Origin: Actinobacteria bacterium IMCC26077
GTDB lineage: Bacteria > Actinomycetota > Actinomycetes > Nanopelagicales > Nanopelagicaceae
Assembly (NCBI GenBank): GCA_002284915.1
Contig: CP015606.1
Coordinates: forward strand, 1,178,001-1,242,000
Length of the DNA: 64,000 bases
Direction: 5' to 3'
Positions 35,676-42,489 of this stretch are shown one piece after another. The translations under genes were made by a program, and so were the position numbers. Each line of letters begins with the position of its first letter. The stretch's first letter is position 1. The notes under the pieces were generated by a model that had not been told where the DNA came from, did not search any database, and worked only from the letters and a program-made list of their open reading frames with translations.

Positions 35676-36270
35676 ATTGTGTAACAGCGATGGCCTGTAG
35701 CGCTAGCCAAACGAGGGCCACCCACACAAGTGAACCGCTGACGATAAATTCTCCGAGAAACCCTAAAGCAACGAGTAAACCTCGAACCGGTCGTTCGCAG
35801 ACCGTGACTACGCCGAGGTGATTGCCAACAAGTTGGTTGAGCTTTGCCCGTCCATATTCTTGCGTCGCCACCAAAACCCAGATCAGCAATAGGAGCGCTG
35901 GCGAGATTCCGGCGTAGTAGAGCGCGCCTATCCAGAGTAGCTCTGTCACTCGATCGATGATGCCGTCCCAAACTCCACCAAAAGCCGAACTTTTTCCTCT
36001 GATGATTGCGACTGCGCCATCAAATCCATCGACCATCAGTGAAGCCAAGATCAGAAATGCGATAGCGAGAGCGCTGTCGGCTAAAAGCGCTGCGGCAGCG
36101 AGAACTGGCGCGAATAAGGTGACGAGATTTGGCGGCAATCGAAGTATGAGCAATGGCCGAACCAAAAGGTAGTTAAGCGAAAGATACCAACGGGCAATTC
36201 CAGCTACTTCGCGATCCTCGGCAAAGCCATGCGCCGCTGACCACGCCCTTAAATATTCGCTGCGATTCAT
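35644..36270 (-). CDS. CDP-alcohol phosphatidyltransferase family membrane protein
   Basis: This is a membrane protein of 208 aa with about five helices. The CDP-alcohol signature is near residues 78-104: DGFDGAVA, then eight residues after the usual Arg position GGVWDGIID. All four Asp and both Gly are in register, but the Arg that normally follows the conserved Ala (D-x2-DG-x2-AR) is Ile here. The family makes phospholipid head groups such as phosphatidylglycerol phosphate or phosphatidylinositol phosphate; the alcohol substrate is unknown. Its ATG shares four bases with the metF stop. Its 3' end overlaps the convergent crtD-like gene by 32 bases. Confidence 0.82.
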   Translation of the reverse strand: MNRSEYLRAWSAAHGFAEDREVAGIARWYLSLNYLLVRPLLILRLPPNLVTLFAPVLAAAALLADSALAIAFLILASLMVDGFDGAVAIIRGKSSAFGGVWDGIIDRVTELLWIGALYYAGISPALLLLIWVLVATQEYGRAKLNQLVGNHLGVVTVCERPVRGLLVALGFLGEFIVSGSLVWVALVWLALQAIAVTQFSVTARKLLR

Positions 36271-37109
36271 GCGCGTAGACCGAGGTTGGTGACGATCTCT
36301 CGAGTAGCTGGCGAGGAATTGAGCGTAAAGAAATGGAGGGCATCGACCCCTATTGCTAACAGCTCTTCGCATAATGTGGTGGCTACTTCGACACCCATTC
36401 GAGCAACAGCGCTCGGATCATCAGCAATCTTTTCAAACTTACTTCGAATTGAGTGTGGAATCTCAGTACCTGATAGTTCAGCGAATCTAATTAGTTGTTT
36501 TACATTCGTCACCGGCATTATTCCTGGAATAAGCGAGATATTTAAATTTGCACGGGAGACCTCTGCCATCAATCGCTCCCACGAGCTCGCATCAAAGAAG
36601 AATTGTGAGATGGCAAAGCTCGCTCCCGCTTCAACTTTTCTCCGTAAGGTGAGCAAATCATCCGCTAGGTTTTTACTTGCTGGATGGCCATCTGGAAATA
36701 CTGCGACCCCAACATCAAAACCCGATTCGGCAGCTAGCGCTACTAATTGATCGGCATGATCTAATCCATCGGCGGTGTGTACCCACTCGCCGCGAGGCCC
36801 CGTAGGTGGATCTCCACGGAGAGCGAGCACTTTATTGATTCCCGCACCTTTATATTGTGTTAAGACCGACGCTAACTCTGTGCGCGAGGCTCCCACACAG
36901 GTGAGGTGGGCGATGGTTGGTATCCCAGTCCGTTGGGTGATCTCAGAAGTTATCCGCGCAGTCCGATCGCGAGTACTTCCACCAGCGCCATAAGTCACCG
37001 AGGCAAAATCTGGGTTGATCTCTGAAAGCTGCCCAAGCGCGCTCCATAGGCGCTCCTCTCCCACCTCATCTTTCGGCGGGAAGAGCTCGATGGATACCTG
37101 CGTTCTCAC
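36267..37109 (-). CDS. metF: 5,10-methylenetetrahydrofolate reductase
   Basis: MetF reduces 5,10-methylene-THF to 5-methyl-THF with FAD, supplying methionine synthesis. The TIM-barrel motifs are SIELFPPKDEVGEERLW near the N terminus (catalytic Glu in the first strand), ASVTYGAGGSTRDRT, HLTCVGASRTEL, LALRGDPPTG and SFAISQFFFDA. The 280 aa length is that of a bacterial single-domain MetF. It begins with GTG only 23 bases from the divergent crtE ATG. It lies at the head of a two-gene unit with the CDP-alcohol phosphotransferase. Confidence 0.95.
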   Translation of the reverse strand: MRTQVSIELFPPKDEVGEERLWSALGQLSEINPDFASVTYGAGGSTRDRTARITSEITQRTGIPTIAHLTCVGASRTELASVLTQYKGAGINKVLALRGDPPTGPRGEWVHTADGLDHADQLVALAAESGFDVGVAVFPDGHPASKNLADDLLTLRRKVEAGASFAISQFFFDASSWERLMAEVSRANLNISLIPGIMPVTNVKQLIRFAELSGTEIPHSIRSKFEKIADDPSAVARMGVEVATTLCEELLAIGVDALHFFTLNSSPATREIVTNLGLRA

Positions 37110-37116
37110 GGCAGTC

Positions 37117-37126
37117 AGGGTAGCGT
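37117..37126. promoter_or_regulatory. Overlapping divergent leaderless promoters of metF and crtE
   Basis: AGGGTAGCGT contains TAGCGT (plus strand, six bases before the crtE ATG) and, on the minus strand, TACCCT (seven bases before the metF GTG). The two -10 hexamers share the central TA at 37121-37122. With only 23 bases between the two start codons, both genes must be transcribed with little or no leader, and the two promoters should exclude each other. Each -35 would lie inside the opposite gene. Confidence 0.6.
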
Positions 37127-37132
37127 TGCCAC

Positions 37133-38215
37133 ATGCTTTCTGGCTCTCAGTCAGGTTTAGAAACCGAAAAATTAGCGATTGATCACTCCTTAGAGGAGTT
37201 TCTCACTTATGCCACCCAAGAATTGAGCGCCATCGATCCATATCTCCAACCAATCAGCGCCGCCCTTAGGGAGTTCCTCGCCGGAGGTAAGCGCCTGCGC
37301 CCTCTCTTCGCAGTAGCTGGATATATAGGTGCGGGCGGTTCCCTAGAAAGCGATGCCATCACTGGCGTTCACAGAGCAGTGGTCAGCCTGGAGCTACTCC
37401 AAGCCTGTGCGCTCATTCACGATGACATGATGGATGGCTCTGACACCAGACGCGGCGCTCCTTCGATGCATCGTCGCTTTGAGCGCGAGCATAGATCTCG
37501 CTCCGGCCATGGCGAGAGCGCAGCCTTCGGCAACGCTGCCGCACTACTGATAGGTGATTTAGCGCTGGTCTTATCGACTCAAGCCCTGAACCAATCAGGG
37601 ATCTGCACTGAGCAGGCGGAGCAAGTTAATCCAATCTTTGATCTCATGAAAGTCGAACTCATGGCCGGCCAATACCTCGATATGCACGCGGGCAGTCGCG
37701 CCCATGTTCCCGTTGCGGATGCGCTAAAGATTGCAATCTATAAATCTGGTAAGTACACGATCGAACGTCCCCTCCACTTTGGTGGCGCATTGGCCCTTTG
37801 TGCGCCTGAGCATCGCGAGATTTACAGCGAATACGGGATTCCGCTCGGGATTGCCTTCCAGCTCCGTGACGACCTACTTGGCGTCTTCGGCGATTCTTCA
37901 GTGACTGGCAAGCCAGCTGGAGATGACTTACTCGAAGGAAAACGGACTGCGCTCATCTCCTACGCCATCGAACACCTAGCAGGTGCAGAAGTCGAAGAAT
38001 TTACCGCCAACTTCGGAAATAGGAGCGCTACGCCAGATGAGATTTCACGAATGCGAGCGTTAATCAATAATTCAGGGGCCGTCGAATTCATCGAGAAAAT
38101 AATCGAAGAGAAAACTACGCTTGCCCTCGAAGCGAGCAAGCACCCACGCATCAGCGTCGATGGCCAAGAGCTACTTGCTCAACTTGCGATAGCAGCAACT
38201 CGAAGGAGCGCTTGA
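37133..38215 (+). CDS. crtE: Geranylgeranyl diphosphate synthase
   Basis: CrtE condenses isopentenyl diphosphate with allylic diphosphates to give the C20 precursor of phytoene. The first Asp-rich motif is ALIHDDMMDGSDTRRG, with GKRLRPLFAVAGY before it, and the second is FQLRDDLLGVFGD, followed by GKPAGDDLLEGKRT. A loop of about 20 residues rich in Ser, Arg and His follows the first motif, as in other actinobacterial synthases of the IdsA type. The 360 aa protein starts on the plus strand six bases after a -10-like TAGCGT. It leads crtE-crtI-crtB. Confidence 0.94.
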   Translation: MLSGSQSGLETEKLAIDHSLEEFLTYATQELSAIDPYLQPISAALREFLAGGKRLRPLFAVAGYIGAGGSLESDAITGVHRAVVSLELLQACALIHDDMMDGSDTRRGAPSMHRRFEREHRSRSGHGESAAFGNAAALLIGDLALVLSTQALNQSGICTEQAEQVNPIFDLMKVELMAGQYLDMHAGSRAHVPVADALKIAIYKSGKYTIERPLHFGGALALCAPEHREIYSEYGIPLGIAFQLRDDLLGVFGDSSVTGKPAGDDLLEGKRTALISYAIEHLAGAEVEEFTANFGNRSATPDEISRMRALINNSGAVEFIEKIIEEKTTLALEASKHPRISVDGQELLAQLAIAATRRSA

Positions 38216-39690
38216 TGCGAAAAGTTTCCGGAGCCACCAACAAGGTGGTCATCGTCGGTGCTGGCCTTGGTGGCCTCAGCGCCGCGCTCCGTTTGGCAGG
38301 GGCAGGGCGAGAGGTCACGATTATCGAACGGGAAGCAATTCCCGGGGGTCGCAATGGCCTCCTCGTCGACCAGGGCTATCGATTCGATACTGGCCCAACC
38401 GTGCTCACCATGCCTTCACTCATTGACGATGCGTTGAATGCTGTCGGCGAAAAATTAAGTGATTGGCTCGAACTCATCCCGCTCCGTCCCCTCTATCGCG
38501 CCTTCTATCACGATGGTTCGCAGTTGGATGTCTTCCCAGATACACAGGAGATGGAAGCAGAGATCGCACGAGTGATCAGCCCCGATGAGGCTCTTGGCTA
38601 TCGCAAATACGTTGATTTTGTCACCAAGTTATATAAGTACGAGATGAACGACTTTATCGATCGGAATATCGACTCCCCCCTCCAATTGCTCACTCCCAAT
38701 CTCGCACGATTGATTGCGATTGGTGGATTCCGCAGGCTCGCACCTAAGGTCAGCCAATATCTCAAGGATCCACGGACTCAAAAGGTCTACTCCTTCCAGG
38801 CGATGTATGCCGGAGTGAGTCCGCAACAGGCGCTAGCTATCTATGCCGTCATTGCGTACATGGATTCGGTCAACGGCGTCTTCTTTCCAAAAGGTGGCAT
38901 GCATGCCGTTCCACGCGCTCTTGCCGGCGCTGCTGAGAAACATGGCGTAAAGATCAGATATTCGACGACGGTAAGTAGCGTCGCCACTAAGAATGGCCGC
39001 GCCACTGGGGTGATCACCGATACTGATGAATATATTCCCGCTGATGTCGTGGTACTCAATCCTGACCTTCCCATTGCATACCGAGAGTTATTAGATCGAG
39101 AACCGCTCGATATCAAACGATTGAGCTACTCGCCCTCGTGCGTCGTGATGTTAGTTGGCTCCAATAAGAGCTACGAGCACATCGCTCACCACAATATTCA
39201 CTTTGGCCAGTCGTGGGATGGCGTCTTCGATGAATTAATTAAGAAGAAGACTTTCATGAGCGATCCATCGTTGCTCGTTACCGTCCCTACATACGATGAT
39301 CCCAGCTTGGCGCCTCACGGAAAATCCTCTTATTACGTACTCTTCCCAACGCCAAATCTCCACTCAGCTATCGATTGGAAGCGCGAGCGAAATCGCTACC
39401 GCGATGAGATGGTCCGCGTGCTTGAAGCTCGGGGCTACACCGGTTTTGGCGAGGGTATCGAAGTGGAGCACCTCACCACTCCGGTCGAGTGGCGAGCGCA
39501 AGGAATGGAAGCTGGCGCGCCATTTGCCAGCGCGCATACTTTCTTCCAAACCGGACCATTCCGTCCGCGCAACCTGGCTCGCGGCTTAGAGAATGTGGTC
39601 TTCACCGGATCTGGTACGCAACCAGGAGTTGGCGTTCCGATGGTCTTGATCTCAGGAAAGTTGGCGGCAGAGAGAATCATCGGGCGATGA
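38215..39690 (+). CDS. crtI: Phytoene desaturase
   Basis: CrtI converts phytoene to lycopene with FAD. The N-terminal FAD motif is VVIVGAGLGGLSAALRLAGA, with FDTGPTVLTMPSL downstream, and the C-terminal signature VVFTGSGTQPGVGVPMVLIS closes it. It is 491 aa. The crtE stop and this ATG share one base (TGATG), with GAAGGAG six bases before the ATG, so I prefer this start to the TTG one codon earlier. The context crtE-crtI-crtB is the standard lycopene operon. Confidence 0.95.
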   Translation: MRKVSGATNKVVIVGAGLGGLSAALRLAGAGREVTIIEREAIPGGRNGLLVDQGYRFDTGPTVLTMPSLIDDALNAVGEKLSDWLELIPLRPLYRAFYHDGSQLDVFPDTQEMEAEIARVISPDEALGYRKYVDFVTKLYKYEMNDFIDRNIDSPLQLLTPNLARLIAIGGFRRLAPKVSQYLKDPRTQKVYSFQAMYAGVSPQQALAIYAVIAYMDSVNGVFFPKGGMHAVPRALAGAAEKHGVKIRYSTTVSSVATKNGRATGVITDTDEYIPADVVVLNPDLPIAYRELLDREPLDIKRLSYSPSCVVMLVGSNKSYEHIAHHNIHFGQSWDGVFDELIKKKTFMSDPSLLVTVPTYDDPSLAPHGKSSYYVLFPTPNLHSAIDWKRERNRYRDEMVRVLEARGYTGFGEGIEVEHLTTPVEWRAQGMEAGAPFASAHTFFQTGPFRPRNLARGLENVVFTGSGTQPGVGVPMVLISGKLAAERIIGR

Positions 39691-40619
39691 GCGCTCGCGA
39701 ACTTGATGCCGCGGGTATCTTTGATCCAAACTTGCGCGCCTCGTATCTGGAATGTAAGCGCCTTAATTCGCTCCATGGCAAGACGTACTACTTAGCAACG
39801 CTCCTGCTACCACCGGGAAAGCGCCCCTTTGTCCATGCGCTCTATGGCTTTGCTCGCTATGCCGATGAAATCGTCGACGACTTGAGCTCGTCTCTCCCGC
39901 TCGAAGAAAAAGCAGAAGTCTTGCGCCGTTGGAGCGAACAACTCCTCGACGATCTCGCTAAGGGAGCAAGCTCGGACCATATCGGTGCCGCACTCGTTGA
40001 TACCGTTCATCGATTTGATATTCCCTTAGAGCACTTCCGCGCCTTTTTACATTCGATGGCCATGGATATCTCGGTCACACGGTACGAGAACTACTCAGCG
40101 CTGATGGAATATGTCTACGGCTCGGCCGCCGTCATTGGTCTTGAGATGGTTCCGATTCTCGGGCCGCTAGCAGATGAGGCATATCCGGCCGCAGAGAAAT
40201 TGGGAATTGCATTCCAACTAGCCAACTTCATACGTGATGTTGATGAAGATCTTGATCGAGGTCGGATATACCTTCCGCTCGATGAACTGCGCTCCTTCAA
40301 TGTCACCGAAGAGATGCTGCACGCTCGAAGAACTACTCCTGAAATCGTAGCGGCGCTCAAATTCAACATTGAGCGAGTCCGCCAATTACAACGAGAGGCT
40401 AATCCAGGAATCAAACTGCTTGCGCCCGAGAGCAGGGCGTGCATTGAGGCAGCAAGTGAACTCTATTGCGGGATTGTCGATGAGGTCGAAGAAATCGACT
40501 ATCAGATTTTCGATAAGCGAGCGAAGACCTCTACCTTTCGAAGGTTATCGGTTGCTATTCCGGCTTATGCCCGCGCTCTTGCTGCACGCCGCGCGAACCC
40601 CAATAGATCCACAAAGTAA
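39687..40619 (+). CDS. crtB: Phytoene synthase
   Basis: CrtB joins two geranylgeranyl diphosphates to make phytoene. The squalene/phytoene synthase motifs are ALYGFARYADEIVDDLSS (first Asp-rich region), ENYSALMEYVYGSAAVIGLE and IAFQLANFIRDVDEDLDRGR (second Asp-rich region), followed by IYLPLDEL. The protein is 310 aa from the ATG that overlaps the crtI stop (ATGA). The frame is open for 66 further codons upstream inside crtI, which are not part of the gene. Its last 65 bases overlap the convergent crtYd gene. Confidence 0.95.
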   Translation: MSARELDAAGIFDPNLRASYLECKRLNSLHGKTYYLATLLLPPGKRPFVHALYGFARYADEIVDDLSSSLPLEEKAEVLRRWSEQLLDDLAKGASSDHIGAALVDTVHRFDIPLEHFRAFLHSMAMDISVTRYENYSALMEYVYGSAAVIGLEMVPILGPLADEAYPAAEKLGIAFQLANFIRDVDEDLDRGRIYLPLDELRSFNVTEEMLHARRTTPEIVAALKFNIERVRQLQREANPGIKLLAPESRACIEAASELYCGIVDEVEEIDYQIFDKRAKTSTFRRLSVAIPAYARALAARRANPNRSTK

Positions 40620-40878
40620 TCACTCCTAAGATCAGCGCAAAACCGAAGAGCAAGTCCTCTACTGGCGCGCTTGCGATGCGCTTACCCGTGATGAATTGAG
40701 GTCGATACATCACGATCTCCCGAGAAGTTAACCACCAATTTGTAAGGAGCTGAAACGGCAAAATAATTGCATAAGAGGTCCAGAAGGAGCGACGGAAGAT
40801 CATCTTTCGCTTGGTGATAAATAGATCGAATAAAATCGCGATGGGAACAGCCAAGAGCGCTAGTTGGGTATAGCTCAT
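40555..40878 (-). CDS. crtYd: Lycopene cyclase subunit CrtYd
   Basis: This is one half of the actinobacterial heterodimeric lycopene cyclase. The 107 aa membrane protein has three helices; the conserved cyclase segment is ITGKRIASAPVEDLLFGFAL, with the Pro-x-Glu-Asp motif. It lies downstream of crtYc with a 4-base overlap. The heterodimer cyclises one or both ends of lycopene; whether it makes beta or epsilon rings cannot be read safely from sequence, though the YcYd type usually makes beta rings. Its C-terminal 65 bases are antisense to the end of crtB. Confidence 0.88.
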   Translation of the reverse strand: MSYTQLALLAVPIAILFDLFITKRKMIFRRSFWTSYAIILPFQLLTNWWLTSREIVMYRPQFITGKRIASAPVEDLLFGFALILGVITLWIYWGSRGVQQERGHKPE

Positions 40879-41234
40879 TGCTCATCACCAAATGTCCACT
40901 TGGAATTCTTACGTTTGACGACCCCAACCGCTTCGATAGTCATAATGGCAGCTAACGGAACTACTGTGAAGAACAAGATCTCTTCGAAGGGAATTCCGCC
41001 GGGAGTGAAAATTCCAAGTACCTGATTCCGATCAAAGTGCCAATGCCCACGGCTGATTGCGTAGAGATCCCAAATTATAAATACGGCAGCTATTGGCAGA
41101 ATACTCATGACTACCCGTTTGATCCGGCGAAGCACCCCTACTTTGAGGATTAGCTCAAGCCAGAATGAACCCGCAACGGTGAATGCAATCATTGCCAAGT
41201 ACCCGAACTTCAGCACAGCTAATGCTATCCTCAT
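40875..41234 (-). CDS. crtYc: Lycopene cyclase subunit CrtYc
   Basis: This is the other half of the heterodimeric lycopene cyclase: 119 aa, three membrane helices, with the conserved FDRNQVLGIFTPGGIPFEEI and the following FFTVVPLAAIMTIEAV. The Pro-x-Glu-Glu motif parallels the Pro-x-Glu-Asp of CrtYd. The gene is divergent from pnuT; its promoter must lie within the DNA that encodes the TPP riboswitch on the other strand. No ribosome-binding site is obvious, so a leaderless or short-leader transcript is likely. Confidence 0.88.
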   Translation of the reverse strand: MRIALAVLKFGYLAMIAFTVAGSFWLELILKVGVLRRIKRVVMSILPIAAVFIIWDLYAISRGHWHFDRNQVLGIFTPGGIPFEEILFFTVVPLAAIMTIEAVGVVKRKNSKWTFGDEQ

Positions 41235-41237
41235 ATC

Positions 41238-41320
41238 AACACGGGAGCCGAAGTACGGCTGAGAGGGTGGCCCACCACCGACCGTTCGAACCAGTCCGGT
41301 AATGCGGATTTGGAAGGAGT
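41238..41320 (+). promoter_or_regulatory. TPP riboswitch (THI-box)
   Basis: The conserved elements are in order: P2 arms ACGG (41241-41244) and CCGT (41282-41285), P3 GCCG/CGGC, the core CTGAGA (41259-41264), an extra small hairpin GGTG/CACC, then GAACC, P4 CCA/TGG and P5 TCCG-GTAATG-CGGA. The changes relative to the common GGGG/CCCU P2 are compensatory. The ribosome-binding site AAGGAG of the next gene sits at its 3' edge, and ATATC upstream could pair with GATAT across the start codon, pointing to control of translation. P1 itself is not convincing. Confidence 0.9.
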
Positions 41321-41329
41321 AACAGCGAT

Positions 41330-41926
41330 ATGTCCAATCTCATCAACACCGTTCTCTTCACTGCGTGGAGCTATCAAGTCACGTTATTGGAGTTCTCAGC
41401 TGCGTTGACCTCGTTGGTAGCGGTCTACCTTGGTACGACTGGAAGAAAAGTAATGTGGCCATGGTGGATTGGCAGCTCTGCCCTCTACGCCATCTGGTTC
41501 TTGAACGCTAAGTACTACGGTTCTTTCGCAACGCAGTTCATTTTTATTGCATTTGGCATCTGGGGATGGAGCGCGTGGAAGCGCACCGGTGCGCAACCCG
41601 CAACCCTCTCACTAAAAGGGCGCGCAATCGCTGTCGGCGCCTTCGCACTCTGCTGGATTGCATTTGCTCCATATCTCAAATCAATAGGCGCAGTCGCGAT
41701 TTGGAGTGACACCTTCGGTCTCCTGGGCAGCTTGATCGCACAAGTAATCATGGTCAAGCAGAAGTGGGAGAACTGGGTCCTTTGGTTCGCTGTCGATATC
41801 GTCTTGACCATCCAATACTTCCGCGGCGGCGCATATTTCACCTCGTTGGTCTATTTGATTTTCACCGCAGTTGCGATTCTTGGATGGGTCCGTTGGTATA
41901 GCAATGCACGACGCGCTGCTCGATAA
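41330..41926 (+). CDS. pnuT: PnuC-family vitamin transporter, predicted thiamine (PnuT)
   Basis: This 198 aa membrane protein with about seven helices has PnuC-family features: WPWWIGSSALYAIWFLNAKY, FGIWGWSAWKRTG, KWENWVLWFAVDIVLTIQYF and the ending AVAILGWVRWY. PnuC relatives are energy-independent facilitators for nicotinamide riboside, riboflavin (PnuX) or thiamine (PnuT). The TPP riboswitch directly upstream assigns thiamine. AAGGAG lies ten bases before the ATG, inside the riboswitch. Its 3' end overlaps the next gene, a P-loop kinase, by 23 bases; such facilitators need a kinase to trap the vitamin. Confidence 0.88.
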   Translation: MSNLINTVLFTAWSYQVTLLEFSAALTSLVAVYLGTTGRKVMWPWWIGSSALYAIWFLNAKYYGSFATQFIFIAFGIWGWSAWKRTGAQPATLSLKGRAIAVGAFALCWIAFAPYLKSIGAVAIWSDTFGLLGSLIAQVIMVKQKWENWVLWFAVDIVLTIQYFRGGAYFTSLVYLIFTAVAILGWVRWYSNARRAAR

Positions 41927-42464
41927 CATCGCTGCTCTACTGAGTAGAGAGCGAAATCGTCCGGTCTTCATAGTGATTGATGGCCCGGCCGGCGCTGGCA
42001 AGACCACGCTAGCGAGATCGATTGTCGATCATTTCGCGATGGGCGAAGTGATCCATTGCGATGATCTCTATCATGGTTGGGAAGATGCGCTTACGTCCAC
42101 ACTTGAGGAGCATTTCCAGGAGTGGATCCTCACGCCGTTGCGCGCTGGAGCGATGCCAAGTTACCGAAAATTTGATTGGCATCAGAATTCATATCAGCAA
42201 CGTGTACAGGTGCCTGCCACCTCCCTGCTCATCCTTGAGGGGGTGGGCGCTGCCCTCGCAATCGTCACTGACCTAGCCGACCTCGCGATTTGGATAGATG
42301 TCCCAGCCGACATCGGGTTGGAGCGAGTCTTGCGTCGTGATGGCCGCGAGATTCATGAGCAGATGGTTCGCTGGATGAGTGAGCAACAGGCATTCTTCGC
42401 ACGCCATCGCAATCGTGAGAATTGCACTATCCACCTCTCTTACGGAGAGCCTGCTCACTCTTAA
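41904..42464 (+). CDS. P-loop kinase, uridine kinase-like, coupled to pnuT
   Basis: The 186 aa protein has Walker A GPAGAGKTT (residues 27-35, K33) and an EVIHCDDLYHGW motif that resembles the DDFY substrate-binding motif of uridine kinases. An LILEGVGAAL strand and an Arg-rich lid (ERVLRRDGREIHEQMVRW) follow. The DDLYxGW form belongs to a family common in actinobacteria and annotated loosely as uridine kinase; its substrate is not established. The start overlaps pnuT by 23 bases, so translation is coupled. A thiamine or hydroxyethylthiazole kinase role is inferred from context only; a nucleoside kinase is the alternative. Confidence 0.78.
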   Translation: MHDALLDNIAALLSRERNRPVFIVIDGPAGAGKTTLARSIVDHFAMGEVIHCDDLYHGWEDALTSTLEEHFQEWILTPLRAGAMPSYRKFDWHQNSYQQRVQVPATSLLILEGVGAALAIVTDLADLAIWIDVPADIGLERVLRRDGREIHEQMVRWMSEQQAFFARHRNRENCTIHLSYGEPAHS

Positions 42465-42477
42465 CTCGCCCTTTTCA

Positions 42478-42483
42478 TAGACT
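42478..42483 (+). promoter_or_regulatory. Candidate leaderless -10 element (TAGACT)
   Basis: TAGACT followed by six bases and the GTG start of pknB. No ribosome-binding site is present before the GTG, which fits a leaderless message. The -35 region is poor. Confidence 0.5.
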
Positions 42484-42489
42484 TTCCTA

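Noticed and set aside
41285-41295. GTTCGAACC as a tRNA T-loop
   Set aside because: It is part of the TPP riboswitch; no acceptor, D or anticodon arms surround it.
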